A stretch of 8,000 nucleotides of DNA from Spirochaetales bacterium (GTDB lineage: Bacteria > Spirochaetota > Spirochaetia > Treponematales > UBA12059): assembly GCA_016938515.1 (NCBI GenBank), contig JAFGUM010000022.1, forward strand, positions 1 through 8,000, read 5' to 3'. Shown here piece by piece: positions 1 to 6,226 of the stretch. The notes below the pieces were generated by a model. That model did no database searches. It worked only from the letters and a program-made list of their open reading frames with translations, and was not told the DNA's origin. Position 1 is the first letter of the stretch, and the number at the start of each line of letters is the position of its first letter. A program made the position numbers and the translations under genes.

Positions 1-746
1 ACCGGGTGCCACCGCCCGAAGTATACGAGCGCCACGGCGATAAAGCCGCGGCCGGCTATCAGGTCGTCGGCAAACATGCGCGCCTGCGCGAGGCTCAGGT
101 ACGCGCCGGCGAGCCCCGCCATGGCGCCGCCCAGAGCCAGCGCCTGGTAGCGCACCAGCGCCACGCGTATGCCCAGCGAGTCAGCCGCCCGCGGGTACGT
201 GCCCACGGCGCGCACCTTGAGCCCCCACGGCGTCTTGAACAGCACGTACCAGAACACGGGCACCAGCAGAAACGCCAGGTAGACGAGCAGGTTGTGGTTG
301 AACAGGATATCACCGAGGTACGGAATGCGGGACAGTAGCGGTATGGGCACCGACGGGATTCCTTCCACACCGGTAACGCCACCAACGTAATGGCGGAACA
401 GCGTCCCCGCGGTACCCCAGCCGAGCATCTGCAACCCTATGCCCGCAATGCCCTGCGGCGCGCGAAACGTCACGACTACCAGCGCGAACAGGAGGCCGAG
501 CAGGGCGCCCACGAACAACGCCAGCACTATGCCTATCAGGTTGGCGCTTCCGGCCAGGTCTGTTCCGGCCAGAAAATATGGCGGCAGAAAGCCGACGAAC
601 GCACCCATTGCCATGATGCCCTCGCAGCCCAGGTTGAAGACGCCCGCCCGCTGGTTGATGGTTTCGCCCAGACCCGCGAGCAGCAGTGCCACCGAGAAGG
701 GTACGCCCAGGATAAGTATGTTGAGTATGAAGGAGCCTTCGTTCAT
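1..746 (-). CDS. BMP-family ABC importer, permease subunit 2 (3' end outside window)
   Basis: This is the second integral-membrane subunit of the importer, a homologue of NupQ and of the RfuD/BPD_transp_2 permeases. I translated it directly: it begins MNEGSFILNILILG, stays open for 248 codons to the window edge and lacks only its C-terminal part. The conserved segment FNLGCEG lies at residues 37-43, the counterpart of NIGAEG in subunit 1. The late family motif GRGFIAVA...FGRW is at about residues 232-246. Almost the whole chain is hydrophobic, with several membrane spans. The start ATG (744-746) overlaps the stop of permease 1 as ATGA, and GGAGG at 754-758 stands 7 nt upstream, so translation is coupled to the upstream gene. 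Its product should pair with permease 1 to form the channel. The family assignment is firm; the substrate is not. Confidence 0.93.
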   Translation of the reverse strand, partial: MNEGSFILNILILGVPFSVALLLAGLGETINQRAGVFNLGCEGIMAMGAFVGFLPPYFLAGTDLAGSANLIGIVLALFVGALLGLLFALVVVTFRAPQGIAGIGLQMLGWGTAGTLFRHYVGGVTGVEGIPSVPIPLLSRIPYLGDILFNHNLLVYLAFLLVPVFWYVLFKTPWGLKVRAVGTYPRAADSLGIRVALVRYQALALGGAMAGLAGAYLSLAQARMFADDLIAGRGFIAVALVYFGRWHP

Positions 747-1987
747 CGCTGGGCCTCCGTTGTATCTGTACCCTCACCAGAACCCACGGCCGCCTGGGCT
801 TGCAGCTTCGCGAGCGCTTCCGGGTCGTCGGCCAGGCAAGGCGATGGAGCGTCTGATGGGTCTGGACACGCTTCTATGGACCCGGGAGGAGCGGGTGGCT
901 CTGGCTTGCCGAACCAGCGGAGCAGCGTTCGGGCAACCTTGTCCTGCACGTACGGATTGTTCATGAACTGCCGCGCGGAAACGATGGCCATGATTATGGC
1001 TCCCTGCAGTACGAGCACCATGTTGGCGGGCACGTCCGCAAGGCGCTGCGTCATGTCGGCTCCCAGCAGCAGCAGCCCGAAAAACAGCGACGCCGGCACT
1101 ATGCCCGCCGGGTGCAGGCCGCCAAACAGCGCGACGACGATGCCGGTGAAGCCGTACCCGCCGGAAACGCCTTCGATGGCACGCCGGTGCACGCCGAGAA
1201 TCTCAACGGCGCCGGCCATTCCCGCGAAGGCCCCTGACAGCAGCATGGCCAGAATCAGGTAACGCTCGACGTGGATGCCGGCGTACCGTGCCGCCTTGGC
1301 TTCCGCTCCGGCGGCGCGCATCCTGAAGCCCACGCTCGTCCGCCACAGCAGGAAAAACACGAGTACGGCCAGCGCCAGCGCTATGAAGACGCCGGTGTGC
1401 AGCCGGGTGCCGGGTATGATGCGGTCCAGCCATGCCTGCCGAGGTATACGCACGGTCTGCGGGGTACCCGAGCCGGTAACCAGCTCCTCGGGATCCATCA
1501 GCGGACCCCGCAGCAGGAATGTATAGAACTGCGCGGCTATGTAGTTGAGCATCACGGTGGACAGTATCTCGTTTACGCCGAGTCGTGCCTTCAAAAATCC
1601 AGCCAGCCCTCCCCACAAGGCGCCACCGGCCGCGCCAGCCAGCACGGCAAGCGGTACGATGATGATCTTGGGCATGTCGGGCAGGGCTATTGCCGTGGCG
1701 CTCGATGCCAGTATGCCTATGAGCATCTGCCCCTCGGCGCCTATATTCAGGATGCCGCTCCGGAACGCTATCGCTATACCCAGCGCTATCAGCGACAGCG
1801 GTATGGCGCGTACGACAATCTCTGTAATTCCCATCATGTCTTTGAGCGGCTCGGTGAGTATTACGGTGTAGGCTTTGCCAATATCAGCTCCAACCGCAGC
1901 AAAAACGATGGCACCGATGATCATTGCCGCCGCCGCCGCCGCGACGACGATGGCGGTGTTGTACGCCAGCTTCATTGACTTATTCAT
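743..1987 (-). CDS. BMP-family ABC importer, permease subunit 1
   Basis: This is the first membrane subunit of the importer, 414 aa, homologous to NupP (guanosine) and the BPD_transp_2 permeases of PnrA/Rfu-type systems. The hallmark SGILNIGAEGQM lies at residues 78-88. The coupling-region sequence VGFRMRAAG..A.AARYAGI is at about 219-238, and GGYGFTGIVVALFGGLHP at about 276-293. I see roughly nine to ten hydrophobic spans between residues 9 and 340. The start ATG overlaps the ATPase gene by 8 nt (ATGAATAA), and GGAG lies 6 nt upstream of it inside the ATPase gene; an in-frame ATG four codons later is a weaker alternative. The family usually ends near residue 350-360. Here a further tail of about 54 residues, rich in Pro, Ala, Asp and Glu, follows the last span and is probably cytoplasmic and disordered. 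Substrate: purine nucleoside or riboflavin, undecided. Confidence 0.94.
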   Translation of the reverse strand: MNKSMKLAYNTAIVVAAAAAAMIIGAIVFAAVGADIGKAYTVILTEPLKDMMGITEIVVRAIPLSLIALGIAIAFRSGILNIGAEGQMLIGILASSATAIALPDMPKIIIVPLAVLAGAAGGALWGGLAGFLKARLGVNEILSTVMLNYIAAQFYTFLLRGPLMDPEELVTGSGTPQTVRIPRQAWLDRIIPGTRLHTGVFIALALAVLVFFLLWRTSVGFRMRAAGAEAKAARYAGIHVERYLILAMLLSGAFAGMAGAVEILGVHRRAIEGVSGGYGFTGIVVALFGGLHPAGIVPASLFFGLLLLGADMTQRLADVPANMVLVLQGAIIMAIVSARQFMNNPYVQDKVARTLLRWFGKPEPPAPPGSIEACPDPSDAPSPCLADDPEALAKLQAQAAVGSGEGTDTTEAQR

Positions 1988-3512
1988 CGGAGACTCCAGC
2001 CATCAAAAGGCCGAGTGATCGCTTGGTCGCGCTCTTACCCGGCACTATCCTGAGTATTTTGCCCTTGTAGATGACGGCGATGCGGTCAGACAGGTTCATT
2101 ATCTCTTCGAGCTCCTCTGAAATGAGCAGAATCGCGACACCCTCAGACCGCCTGGCGAGTAGCTGCTTGTGGATGAACTCCTCGGCGCCCATGTCCAGGC
2201 CCCTCGTCGGGTACACGGATACGAGAGCCTTGGGGCCACGCGCCAGTTCTCTGGCCAGTATCACTTTCTGGATGTTGCCACCTGACAGCGAGCCGGCGGC
2301 GGTATCAGTCGACGGACAGCGTATGTCGAAACGATCCCGCAGGTCGGTCGCGTTCTTTGCTATCTGCCTGAGTCGCAAAAAGCCGCCAGAACTCCAGGCT
2401 TTTTCGCCCACGTCCTTGAGCACCAGGTTCTCCCGCACCGAGAACGACGGGACGATGCCCTCGGTATTGCGGTCTTCCGGTATGTAACCCATACCTTCAT
2501 CTATGATGCGTCTCGCCGTGCTTCCAGCCATTTCCACGCCATCAAGCGTAATAGAACCCGACTCGGGTTTCCTGAGGCCGTTGAGAGCTTCGGCGAGCTC
2601 TCGCTGACCGTTGCCCGATACGCCGGCCAGCCCCACGATCTCCCCTGCGGCTATATCGAGAGTAACGCCATCAAGTGCCAGGTTACCGCGGTCGCCGCGC
2701 ACACGCAGTTCTCGTATTGACAGGAGCCCCCGTGCGTCGCTGCGATCTACAACCGTGGAATCGACGCGTGGCAACTCAACTTCGTGGCCGGTCATCAGCG
2801 CGGCAAGTTCCGCGGGTGAATGGTTCTCAGTGCGACCCTCAAAGACTATGCGGCCACGTCGGAGTATTGAAACGGTATCGCTCAGTGCCTTTACCTCGTG
2901 CAGCTTATGGCTGATGAACACTATTGACAGCTCCCCGGACATTTTTTCAAGGAGCTCTATGAGTTCATCGGTTTCCTGCGGAGTAAGCGCGGAGGTAGGC
3001 TCGTCGAGTATTAGGAAGCGCGCTCCCAGGCACAGCGTCTTGACGAGTTCCACGCGTTGCTGCTCTCCCACTGAAAGCTGCCAGACGAGGGCGTCCGGAT
3101 TTACCGGCAGTTCGTGCTTCTCGGACACTTCGAGAATGCGTTTGCGCACCGCGGCTTCATCGAGCCGGAATGGTCGATGCGAAGACTTCATCCCAAGAGC
3201 CACGTTCTCTACCACGGTCATGTTCTGCACGAGCATGAAGTGCTGGTGAACCATGCCTATGCCATGGTCAAACGCGTCGTTTGGAGACCGGAACCTTATT
3301 TCCTCGCCGTTGATGAGTATTTGTCCCTCGTCAGGTTGGTACAAACCCATCAGGATGTTCATCAGGGTTGTCTTGCCGGCGCCATTTTCTCCTACGAGCG
3401 CCCTCACCGAGTGCTCGCCTATCGACAGGTCTATGTGATCGCAAGCAAGGATGCCGGGGAAGCGCTTGGTAATGCCCCGCAGTTCGAGGCTCCGTATCGG
3501 TTCATGCCCCAT
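1980..3512 (-). CDS. BMP-family ABC importer, ATP-binding protein with two NBDs
   Basis: This is the energising subunit of the importer: a 510-aa protein with two fused nucleotide-binding domains, like NupO, RfuB and RbsA. NBD1 is canonical: Walker A GENGAGKT at 41-48, Q-loop Gln90, signature LSVGE at 146-150, Walker B FLILDEPT at 166-173 and switch His202. NBD2 is degenerate, as usual in this family: the Walker A region reads GVSGNGQRE (297-305) without the Lys-Thr/Ser, the signature LSGGN is intact at 409-413, Walker B reads VYPTRGLD (433-440) without the catalytic Asp-Glu, and the switch position reads SEELEE. Only NBD1 is expected to hydrolyse ATP efficiently. I chose the ATG at 3512 (MGHEPIRS) because AAGGAG (3520-3525) stands 7 nt upstream; a longer frame from 3563 has no comparable ribosome site. 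Its stop overlaps the start of permease 1. Confidence 0.95.
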   Translation of the reverse strand: MGHEPIRSLELRGITKRFPGILACDHIDLSIGEHSVRALVGENGAGKTTLMNILMGLYQPDEGQILINGEEIRFRSPNDAFDHGIGMVHQHFMLVQNMTVVENVALGMKSSHRPFRLDEAAVRKRILEVSEKHELPVNPDALVWQLSVGEQQRVELVKTLCLGARFLILDEPTSALTPQETDELIELLEKMSGELSIVFISHKLHEVKALSDTVSILRRGRIVFEGRTENHSPAELAALMTGHEVELPRVDSTVVDRSDARGLLSIRELRVRGDRGNLALDGVTLDIAAGEIVGLAGVSGNGQRELAEALNGLRKPESGSITLDGVEMAGSTARRIIDEGMGYIPEDRNTEGIVPSFSVRENLVLKDVGEKAWSSGGFLRLRQIAKNATDLRDRFDIRCPSTDTAAGSLSGGNIQKVILARELARGPKALVSVYPTRGLDMGAEEFIHKQLLARRSEGVAILLISEELEEIMNLSDRIAVIYKGKILRIVPGKSATKRSLGLLMAGVSDE

Positions 3513-3519
3513 GCACGAG

Positions 3520-3525
3520 CTCCTT
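3520..3525 (-). promoter_or_regulatory. Ribosome binding site fixing the ATPase start
   Basis: AAGGAG on the minus strand is spaced 7 nt (CTCGTGC) from the ATG at 3510-3512. It favours this start over the in-frame ATG 17 codons upstream, whose extra N-terminal residues are non-conserved and derive from the junction DNA. Confidence 0.8.
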
Positions 3526-3568
3526 GACGTACTGAATTTCTGATATTCAGGGATTTTGAACACAGAGA

Positions 3569-3612
3569 CACAGGGAAGAAGAGGCTACAACTCCTTCCTC
3601 TTCTTCCCTGTG
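3569..3612. repeat. Perfect 16-bp inverted repeat between the lipoprotein and ATPase genes
   Basis: The left arm CACAGGGAAGAAGAGG (3569-3584) and the right arm (3597-3612) are exact reverse complements around a 12-nt loop. The hairpin lies in a 129-nt non-coding junction (3513-3641) inside the operon, starting 30 nt beyond the lipoprotein stop. On the transcript it is not followed by a U run (the next bases are UCUCUGUGUUCAAAAUC), so it does not look like a classical intrinsic terminator. In other binding-protein-dependent importers such hairpins protect the upstream mRNA from 3' exonucleases and lower expression of the distal genes; that role here is inferred. A weaker 6-bp hairpin (CTGAAT/ATTCAG, about 3534-3552) follows before the ATPase start. 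The palindrome could also be a dispersed repeat element. Confidence 0.75.
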
Positions 3613-3641
3613 CTACAAATTTCGTTCTCAGGCTTCTCGTA

Positions 3642-4667
3642 TCAGTACTTTACGGCCTGCCAGTCAAGTTTGAGGCTCTGCGAGGTAATTTCCGCGCGGG
3701 CCTTGTCGGCGGCTGCGCGAATCTCCGCCGTCAGAACGGGGCCTACCGTATCGTTGAACTTGTAGATGAAACCACCGTTGTTGAAGGTAAGCGGGAGGTT
3801 TTCGCCGCCAAGGATGCCCGCGGCGCGCTTGTCTATCATCGCAGCCACCACCGGCGCGTAATCGTAGCTGGCAGCTGCGACAACTTTATAGCCCTCGGGC
3901 ATGGTCAGCTGGAGCGTATCCTGGCCGAGCCACCAGATGGGCTTGTCCTTGTACTCGGCTACCGCCCTGAGCGCGCCGGTTGCCTGCTGAGCGGCGCCCG
4001 TAAGCACGTCGGCGCCGGCTTTGATCTGTGTCTGGGCCAGCTCGCCGGCTTTTACGTAGTCCGCGAACGAACCGGTGTGCGCTACCTTGATTTCTGCCTT
4101 GGGGTTGGCTGCCTTGACGCCCAGCCAGAATCCGCGATTGTACCTGGCCGAATCGCCAGCATCGACGGGACCCACGACGCCGATGACGCCGCTCTTGGTT
4201 ATCATGCCGGCTATGATGCCGTTGATATACCCGGTTTCTTCGCTCATGGGCATGTAGGTAAACACGTTTTTGGGGCCAACGTCGGCATTGGTTCCGTACG
4301 CGAATGTCATCGCCGGGAATTCTTCAGACAGTTCCAGGATAAGGTTCTTGAACTGCGCGCCGTGGGCTATGATGATGTCAAAGCCTCTCGAGGCGTACTG
4401 CCTGGCGGCCGAACCGGCGTCTACGGGCTTCATCTTTTCGCTGTAGTTGTACTCGATGGCGTCTGCACCGCGCTTGTTCTGCACGGCAACGATGGCGTCG
4501 TGCATCGCCTGGCCCCAGCCCTTGTCGTCAACAGTCGATTCAATGATCAGCGCTATTTGTACCTTTTCCTTCTCGGGAGCGCTGGGCACCGCGGCTTCCT
4601 TTTTAGCGCAACCAACCGTAGCCATAACGATCGCGAGCGCTCCGATGAATACCAGTACCTTCTTCAT
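3642..4667 (-). CDS. BMP-family substrate-binding lipoprotein (PnrA/NupN/RfuA-like)
   Basis: This is the extracytoplasmic receptor that captures the solute and delivers it to the permeases, 341 aa, typical for Med/BMP (PnrA-like) lipoproteins. Residues 1-20 form a lipoprotein signal: MKK, a hydrophobic core and TVGC with Cys20 as the acylation site. The box has Thr where Leu is usual, as spirochaetes tolerate. The mature protein begins with a charged linker (21-36). The fold then follows: VQIALIIESTVDDKGW (36-51), the AHGAQF region (101-106), EETGYINGIIAG (143-154), VIGVVGP (161-167), GADVLTGAAQQATGAL (218-233) and WWLGQD (245-250). AGGAGG (4673-4678) lies 5 nt before the ATG. As the first gene of the importer operon it is probably the most highly expressed. 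The ligand may be a purine nucleoside or riboflavin; contact regions depart from the usual PnrA pattern, so I give no symbol. Confidence 0.93.
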   Translation of the reverse strand: MKKVLVFIGALAIVMATVGCAKKEAAVPSAPEKEKVQIALIIESTVDDKGWGQAMHDAIVAVQNKRGADAIEYNYSEKMKPVDAGSAARQYASRGFDIIIAHGAQFKNLILELSEEFPAMTFAYGTNADVGPKNVFTYMPMSEETGYINGIIAGMITKSGVIGVVGPVDAGDSARYNRGFWLGVKAANPKAEIKVAHTGSFADYVKAGELAQTQIKAGADVLTGAAQQATGALRAVAEYKDKPIWWLGQDTLQLTMPEGYKVVAAASYDYAPVVAAMIDKRAAGILGGENLPLTFNNGGFIYKFNDTVGPVLTAEIRAAADKARAEITSQSLKLDWQAVKY

Positions 4668-4689
4668 GTCCGCCTCCTGTGGCAGTGTG

Positions 4690-4711
4690 GTATCGATCCC
4701 GGGATATATAC
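4690..4711. promoter_or_regulatory. 22-bp imperfect palindrome, candidate operator before the lipoprotein gene
   Basis: On the minus strand the arms GTATATATCCC and GGGATCGATAC face each other around a CCCGGG centre; 9 of 11 positions in each arm are complementary, failing only at two adjacent bases. It lies 23-44 nt upstream of the lipoprotein ATG and contains TATATA (4705-4710), which could serve as a -10 element although I see no good -35 at the right distance. The position fits a repressor operator or a leader hairpin. No known regulator consensus was recognised. Confidence 0.4.
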
Positions 4712-4734
4712 GCTTTTCTGAGCGTTGCCCTATG

Positions 4735-4775
4735 GTTTACGAGAGAATATCATGGCGCAATCGCGCCGTAAACAA
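4735..4775 (-). promoter_or_regulatory. Nested inverted repeat and weak promoter candidate upstream of the importer operon
   Basis: On the minus strand GGCGC-GATT-GCGCC (4754-4767) forms a 5-bp GC hairpin immediately flanked upstream by GTTTAC (4768-4773), whose exact reverse complement GTAAAC lies at 4735-4740. TTGTTT (4770-4775) and GATATT (4746-4751), 18 nt apart, could be the -35 and -10 of the operon promoter, with the GC hairpin in the spacer. No U run follows, so a terminator for the preceding small gene is possible but not of standard form. Promoter assignment is by eye only. Confidence 0.3.
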
Positions 4776-4778
4776 TTT

Positions 4779-5051
4779 TCACCTGTCGCGAGCCGCATTT
4801 CTGCGCTTCCTGGCTCGTTCTCTGGCCTCCTTGGGATGGAACGTATACAGATATAACAATTCTACTTTCTCGCGAGCCCACGGCGTTCGCCGCAGAAACT
4901 TGAGGCTTGAAGATACGCTCGGCTCCGCTTCAAAGCACTTGACTCGCACGTGATCGGCAAGTCCTTCCCAGCCAAGCCGTTCGTGTAACCGTTCCACCAT
5001 CATCTGCAGGGTTACCCCGTGCAGAGGATCCGCGGTACCTTCATCAGACAA
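4779..5051 (-). CDS. VF530 family (DUF2132) small DNA-binding protein
   Basis: This 90-aa protein matches the VF530 family, named after a Vibrio fischeri protein and annotated as DNA-binding; its physiological role is not established. The family signature is clear: DPLHGVTLQMMVERLHERLGW (residues 8-28), then VKCFEAEPSVSSSLKFLRRTPWAREKVE (37-64). The last 20 residues form an Arg/Lys-rich tail that could contact nucleic acid. I start it at TTG (5049-5051), giving MSDEGTADPLHG, because GGGGAGGG lies 4-5 nt upstream and because family members begin just before the DPLHG motif. The frame is open to an ATG at 5186, but that extension is non-conserved and would run across the divergent promoter region and next to the start of the DUF2804 gene. 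It lies 111 nt upstream of the importer operon in the same direction; a functional link is not evident. Confidence 0.88.
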   Translation of the reverse strand: MSDEGTADPLHGVTLQMMVERLHERLGWEGLADHVRVKCFEAEPSVSSSLKFLRRTPWAREKVELLYLYTFHPKEARERARKRRNAARDR

Positions 5052-5055
5052 CCAG

Positions 5056-5063
5056 CCCTCCCC
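5056..5063 (-). promoter_or_regulatory. Ribosome binding site supporting a TTG start
   Basis: GGGGAGGG on the minus strand contains GGAGG spaced 5 nt (GCTGG) from TTG at 5049-5051. It is the strongest ribosome site in this stretch and decides the start of the VF530-family gene. Confidence 0.7.
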
Positions 5064-5096
5064 GTTTCGGCGCCCGATTGCGGCGTCCGTACCACC

Positions 5097-5125
5097 AGTA
5101 TAGGCGCGGGCCCCTCGGTTCGCCA
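5097..5125 (-). promoter_or_regulatory. Candidate promoter for the VF530-family gene
   Basis: TATACT (5097-5102, minus strand) is one mismatch from TATAAT. TGGCGA (5120-5125), 17 nt upstream, is a poor -35 with three matches to TTGACA. Transcription would start near 5090, about 40 nt before the TTG codon and downstream of the alternative ATG at 5186, which fits the shorter protein. Confidence 0.3.
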
Positions 5126-5159
5126 GTAGAAAATGCTGGTATTCCGCGAGTAGCGGGCG

Positions 5160-5165
5160 TATAGT
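5160..5165 (+). promoter_or_regulatory. Candidate -10 element for the DUF2804 gene
   Basis: TATAGT is one mismatch from TATAAT and stands 23 nt before the ATG, giving a short leader that would still include the GGAGG site at 5176-5180. No convincing -35 hexamer is visible 16-18 nt upstream. Confidence 0.3.
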
Positions 5166-5188
5166 AGTCTGCGCGGGAGGACACAACC

Positions 5189-6226
5189 ATGCAGCATGAA
5201 ATAATGGCCGCGATGGAACTGCTCGACGACGATGGCAGGATTCGCGAGGAAGGCTGGGCTCGCCATCCGCTGTGGCGCTACGACAGAACCGCTATCCGCG
5301 CCAGCCCGCTGCGTATAAAGGAGTGGGACTACTACTCTATACTCTCGCACGACAAGCGATTCGGCATCACGCTGACGATGAGCGACCTCGGCTACGCAGG
5401 TATGTTCGCCATCTGCTTCCTCGACTTTGAAAAGCGCTACTACCACCAGGTTGATACGCTCTCCGTCCTGCCGCTGGGACGCACAGGCTTGCCGCCGGCC
5501 TCGGATGAAGGCAGGGTGGCCTTTGGAGACGGCAAGCTGTCGCTGGCTTTCGTCTACGCGGGCGGGGTTCGCACCCTGTCGTTCAAGGCGCCGGGAATAG
5601 TCAACGCCGAAGGCGAGAGCGGCCTGGAAGGCGCGGTGATACTCACGCAACCGCCCGATCTGGAGAGCATGAACATAGCCACGTCGTGGGCGGAGAACAG
5701 GCGCGCATTCTACTACAACCGCAAGGTCAACTGCATGCAGGCCGCGGGCGGCTTCTCCATAGGATCGAGCCGCTACGAGTTTGACCCCGGGCGCGACTTT
5801 GGCGCTCTCGACTGGGGCAGGGGTCGCTGGACGTACAAAAACCGCTGGTACTGGAGTTCCGCGTCCGGGTACGCGGGGGGTGTTCCCTTTGGCTGGAACC
5901 TGGGGTATGGCTTCTCCGACCGCGGCCCCGCGAGCGAGAACGCGCTCTTTTACGCGGGCAAGGCGCACAAGCTTAACGACGTTACATTCCACATCGACAC
6001 GAGCGATTATTCAAAGCCCTGGCGCTTTTCCAGCTCTGATAGCCGCTTTGAAATGGACTTCGCACCCCTCGTGGACAGGCAGTCATCGACGGTGCTCGGC
6101 CCGATCAAGTCGCTACAACACCAGGTTTTTGGCGAGTTTAGCGGCACAGCGGTACTCGACGACGGTACGAAGCTGCGGCTGGACTCCTTCCTTGGCTTTG
6201 CCGAGGACGTGCTCAACCACTGGTAG
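5189..6226 (+). CDS. DUF2804 family protein
   Basis: This 345-aa protein matches the DUF2804 family, whose function is unknown. The characteristic stretch is LDWGRGRWTYKNRWYWSSASG (residues 208-228), followed by VPFGWNLGYGFSDRGPASENALFYAGKAHKLNDVTFHI. The N-terminal part has the family's WARHPLWRYDR and KEWDYYSI segments. The chain is rich in Trp, Tyr, Phe and Gly with alternating hydrophobic stretches, suggesting a mostly beta, lipocalin-like soluble fold; that is inference. No signal peptide or membrane span is seen, so it is probably cytoplasmic. The ATG at 5189 has GGAGG (5176-5180) 8 nt upstream. The gene is divergent from the VF530-family gene (137 nt between starts) and convergent with the histidine kinase gene, overlapping its end by 14 bp. 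It appears monocistronic, so context gives no hint of a role. Confidence 0.9.
   Translation: MQHEIMAAMELLDDDGRIREEGWARHPLWRYDRTAIRASPLRIKEWDYYSILSHDKRFGITLTMSDLGYAGMFAICFLDFEKRYYHQVDTLSVLPLGRTGLPPASDEGRVAFGDGKLSLAFVYAGGVRTLSFKAPGIVNAEGESGLEGAVILTQPPDLESMNIATSWAENRRAFYYNRKVNCMQAAGGFSIGSSRYEFDPGRDFGALDWGRGRWTYKNRWYWSSASGYAGGVPFGWNLGYGFSDRGPASENALFYAGKAHKLNDVTFHIDTSDYSKPWRFSSSDSRFEMDFAPLVDRQSSTVLGPIKSLQHQVFGEFSGTAVLDDGTKLRLDSFLGFAEDVLNHW

Noticed and set aside
390..1262. Plus-strand reading frame of 290 codons across the two permease genes
   Set aside because: It crosses the junction of two recognisable permeases on the other strand and its translation has no domain-like character.
1271..1978. 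Plus-strand reading frame of 235 codons inside permease 1
   Set aside because: It is antisense to a well-supported permease, and its Arg/Tyr/Gln-rich translation is typical of a shadow frame.
2200..2700. Degenerate second nucleotide-binding domain read as a damaged gene
   Set aside because: Loss of Walker A Lys and Walker B Asp-Glu in NBD2 with an intact LSGGN signature is normal for this ATPase family, and the frame is uninterrupted.
3513..3563. Start of the ATPase gene at the ATG at 3563
   Set aside because: The extra 17 residues derive from repeat-like junction DNA and have no ribosome site, whereas AAGGAG precedes the ATG at 3512 and gives the usual family length.
3569..3612. Intrinsic terminator after the lipoprotein gene
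   Set aside because: There is no U run after the stem on the transcribed strand, and the genes downstream belong to the same importer and have no evident promoter of their own.
4668..4778. Purine or FMN riboswitch in the lipoprotein leader
   Set aside because: The leader is too short for an FMN element and I could not match the conserved purine-riboswitch core or three-way junction; only simple palindromes are seen.
5012..5992. Long minus-strand reading frame of 326 codons opposite the DUF2804 gene
   Set aside because: It lies antisense to a gene with clear family motifs, has a low-complexity Arg/Ala/Val composition and also overlaps the VF530-family gene in another frame. It is a shadow of GC-rich codon bias.
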